Assembly (NCBI GenBank): GCA_964631335.1
Contig: CAZVXD010000086.1
Coordinates: 1-7,620 of the forward strand
DNA from: JAFGHJ01 sp964631335
GTDB lineage: Bacteria; Hydrothermota; UBA3072
DNA length: 7,620 nt
Direction of reading: 5' to 3'
The notes beneath the pieces are model-generated. The model made no database searches and had not been told where the DNA came from. It was given only the letters and a program-made list of their open reading frames with translations. Positions 5,932 through 7,620 of this stretch are shown here, one piece after another. A program made the position numbers and the translations under genes. Position 1 is the first letter of the stretch. The number at the start of each line of letters is the position of its first letter.

Positions 5932-6397
5932 TGGTTTTTGGTTAGCAATGTCAGGAGTAGCTGCGGCAGCCTTCCTCGCGGGGATCGGTTCGTCTATCGG
6001 CGTACAGATACCTTCGAGAGCGGCAGCCGGTGTACTTTCCGAACAGCCCGATAAGTTCGGAAGGACTTTTATTCTGGTTGTTCTCCCATCGACACAGGGA
6101 TTCTATGGTTTTATAGCGGCTATGTTTATGATGATGAAATTGGGAATGTTCGGAGGGGATGTAAATTTTGATATGACCATGATTGAAGGTTTGCAATATC
6201 TTATGGCTGGACTTCCTGTCGGGATTTTGGGAGCGGTATCCGGAGTCCATCAGGGGCTGGTTTCAGCTTCCGGGGTGGAACTCGCCGCGAAACAGCCAGA
6301 AGCGACCATGAGAGTCGTGATTTTTGCTGTTATGGTTGAAACCTATGCTATTCTGGGTTTTGTTACCAGTTTCTTAATGGTAAACGCTATTGGTTAA
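5924..6397 (+). CDS. ntpK: V/A-type ATPase subunit K (double-hairpin rotor ring), probable Na+ type
   Basis: A 157-residue proteolipid with four membrane helices, that is two fused hairpins (about 6-28, 48-72, 87-112, 130-154), as in bacterial V-ATPases. The two halves share the GSSIGVQIPSRAAAGVLSEQP / GVHQGLVSASGVELAAKQPE loop pattern from the ancient duplication. The second hairpin carries the ion-binding carboxylate E139 in MVETYAILGF; the first has Q58 in LPSTQGFYGF instead, so each protein gives one ion site. L54, T57, Q58, Y61, Q110 and E139 match in order and spacing the Na+ ligands L61, T64, Q65, Y68, Q110 and E139 of E. hirae NtpK, so sodium coupling is inferred. Start is GTG, overlapping subunit I by 8 nt with AAGGAGG in front. 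The gene ends 3 nt before subunit E. Confidence 0.96.
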   Translation: MINGFWLAMSGVAAAAFLAGIGSSIGVQIPSRAAAGVLSEQPDKFGRTFILVVLPSTQGFYGFIAAMFMMMKLGMFGGDVNFDMTMIEGLQYLMAGLPVGILGAVSGVHQGLVSASGVELAAKQPEATMRVVIFAVMVETYAILGFVTSFLMVNAIG

Positions 6398-6400
6398 ATA

Positions 6401-6979
6401 ATGGGTAAAGTAAAAGATAAGATATTAAAAGAAGCGAAAGAATCCGGAAAGAAAATAGAAAAAGAAGCCTCGGAAAAAATTAAAGAAATTAAAGATGAGG
6501 CAAAAAAAGAAGCGAGCGACATAGAGAAGAAAGGCAAGGAAAAAGCTAAGGAGGCGCAGAAAGCCGAGAAAGAAAGAATCCTGAGCAGATTTCGAATGGA
6601 ACTATCTAACAAAAAATTGAGTAAAAAAAACGAAATCATGGAAGAGCTGAAGAGCAAAGTTTCTGAAGAGATAAAAAAAATAAAATGGGAAGACTACAAG
6701 GATTTGGTTAAGGAGTTGATTCTTTCGGCTTCAGAGGACGGCGATGAGGAAATTATTCCGGGAACTTTGTATGATGATAAAGTTAAGGAGTTAATCGAAG
6801 AATTGAATAAGGAGAAAAAGTACGATTTCAGAATTTCGGAAAAAAAGGCGGATTTTGAATCGGGTGTTGTCATAGAAAAAGGAAAAAGAAGGGTTACCGC
6901 TACTCTTCCGGTATTATTAGAAGAGGCTTTCGAAAAGATACAAGAGGAGATAGTAAGTACTTTATTTGGCAGTGAATAG
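6401..6979 (+). CDS. ntpE: V/A-type ATPase subunit E (peripheral stalk)
   Basis: A 192-residue protein of normal length. Residues 1 to about 95 form one very long, Lys/Glu/Ala-rich helix that should pair with the H/G subunit. Residues 98-192 are the globular domain that grips the top of the catalytic B subunit: WEDYKDLVKELILSA (96-110), then FESGVVIEKGKRRVTATLPV (152-171) and LLEEAFEKIQEEIVSTLFG (172-190), matching the family's GGVvv...g.i.v..T...rLe.......p.i...LFG ending. The ATG stands 3 nt after the K stop codon, and I see no Shine-Dalgarno sequence in the preceding 25 nt, so expression is probably coupled to translation of K. Its last 8 nt overlap the start of the C gene. Confidence 0.94.
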   Translation: MGKVKDKILKEAKESGKKIEKEASEKIKEIKDEAKKEASDIEKKGKEKAKEAQKAEKERILSRFRMELSNKKLSKKNEIMEELKSKVSEEIKKIKWEDYKDLVKELILSASEDGDEEIIPGTLYDDKVKELIEELNKEKKYDFRISEKKADFESGVVIEKGKRRVTATLPVLLEEAFEKIQEEIVSTLFGSE

Positions 6980-7620
6980 ATTCGAGACAGTAAGAGTTCT
7001 GGATACAAATTATACTTATGCTTTGGGCGTTATACGGGCGCTCGAAGTTAAGTTGTTGACCGACAAGAGGTTTGAGGAGTTGCTTTCCACCCGGGATGTC
7101 GGAGAATTAATGTCTGCTCTGCATGACACGGATTACGGAGAGTTTTTCAGAAACATAAAAAAAGGTGAAGCAGAAGGAGCTCTCGGGGAATATAAGGTCG
7201 CTCTCTTTGATGATCTGGGAAAACTCATAGATAATCCTGAAATAATGAGAATATTAAGAGCTAAGTATGATTTTCATAATGTTAAGGTTCTTTTAAAAGG
7301 GAAAATTTTAGAGGAGGATTTTACCGAAAAATGTTCGCCCCTGGGTTCACTGCCGGTTTCTAAAATAGCGGAAATATTTAAGGAAGAAAAATACAGAGAA
7401 CTTCCTGAATATCTAAGGGAAGCGGTGGAAAAAGGCATCGATGTTTACTATTCCACCGACCATAATCCTCAGAGATTAAGTTTTACCGTGGATTCTATCA
7501 TGGCGAGTAAAGTAACTTCGTATGAGAAAAATTCTTTTTTAAATCGATATTACAAAATATGGGTCGATTTAACGAATCTAAAAATTATCCTCAGACTCTT
7601 ATTTCTTGAAAGGTACGAGG
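6972..7620 (+). CDS. ntpC: V/A-type ATPase subunit C (ring-shaft socket), 3' end missing
   Basis: The frame opens with GTG at 6972 and stays open to the right edge, giving 216 residues of a usual ~330-350. It begins with NYTYALGVIRALEVKLLT (13-30) and RDVGELMSALHDTDYGEFF (41-59), the conserved start of the AC39/subunit C family, followed by LRAKYDFHNVKVLLKGK (95-111) and the second-repeat motif FLNRYYKIWVDLTNLKIILR (189-208). These YD.hN and D..Nlk motifs mark the pseudo-threefold repeats of the funnel-shaped protein that caps the K ring and receives the central shaft (subunits D and F). No membrane segment is expected. The GTG overlaps the subunit E stop by 8 nt, the same geometry as the I/K junction, and has no visible Shine-Dalgarno sequence. 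An upstream alternative start is not available in frame without a much longer overlap. Confidence 0.93.
   Translation, partial: MNRFETVRVLDTNYTYALGVIRALEVKLLTDKRFEELLSTRDVGELMSALHDTDYGEFFRNIKKGEAEGALGEYKVALFDDLGKLIDNPEIMRILRAKYDFHNVKVLLKGKILEEDFTEKCSPLGSLPVSKIAEIFKEEKYRELPEYLREAVEKGIDVYYSTDHNPQRLSFTVDSIMASKVTSYEKNSFLNRYYKIWVDLTNLKIILRLLFLERYE

Noticed and set aside
6394..6657. Minus-strand Ser/Phe-rich frame opposite subunit E, resembling a membrane protein
   Set aside because: Same effect: the antisense of Lys/Glu codons gives Phe/Leu/Ser; no ribosome site and full overlap with a clear gene.

Overview
The window reads as a stretch of bacterial chromosome with low to moderate GC. The genes are all on the plus strand, start behind strong Shine-Dalgarno sequences of the AGGAGG type, and are served by TTGAC(A/T)-type sigma-70-like promoters. 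This is bacterial expression machinery, but the rotary ATPase it encodes is the archaeal/V-type (A/V-ATPase) rather than the F-type. That combination fits anaerobic bacteria and many uncultivated bacterial phyla; I cannot name the taxon from sequence alone.

Region 1 (1-2880) is housekeeping and membrane genes: the C-terminal four-fifths of a TldE/PmbA-type protein running in from the left edge, a purine-type NCS2 permease 26 nt behind it, and a small three-helix membrane protein of the DUF4870/Tic20-like kind with its own promoter. A near-perfect intrinsic terminator closes this block.

Region 2 (2880-3650) is an island of short degenerate intergenic repeats on both sides of a tiny gene for a stand-alone EF-Tu domain-2-like protein (83 aa). 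A 21-nt inverted pair and a diverged direct pair appear to belong to one repeat family. In two places the repeat ends at exactly the same distance (CTGTGG-N23-TTGAC) from a promoter: one drives the EF-like gene and the other the ATPase operon.

Region 3 (3588-7620, continuing off the right edge) is the front of a V/A-type ATPase operon in the order H(G)-I-K-E-C, which matches ntpFIKEC of Enterococcus hirae and ahaHIKEC of methanogens. It encodes the peripheral stalk (H/G and E), the membrane stator (I), the double-hairpin rotor ring (K) and the socket linking ring to central shaft (C). The catalytic A and B subunits and the shaft subunits are expected just beyond the window. The K subunit carries every residue known to bind Na+ in the E. 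hirae ring, so a sodium-coupled enzyme is likely. I found no CRISPR array, tRNA, rRNA, transposase or evidence for an undescribed multi-gene system.
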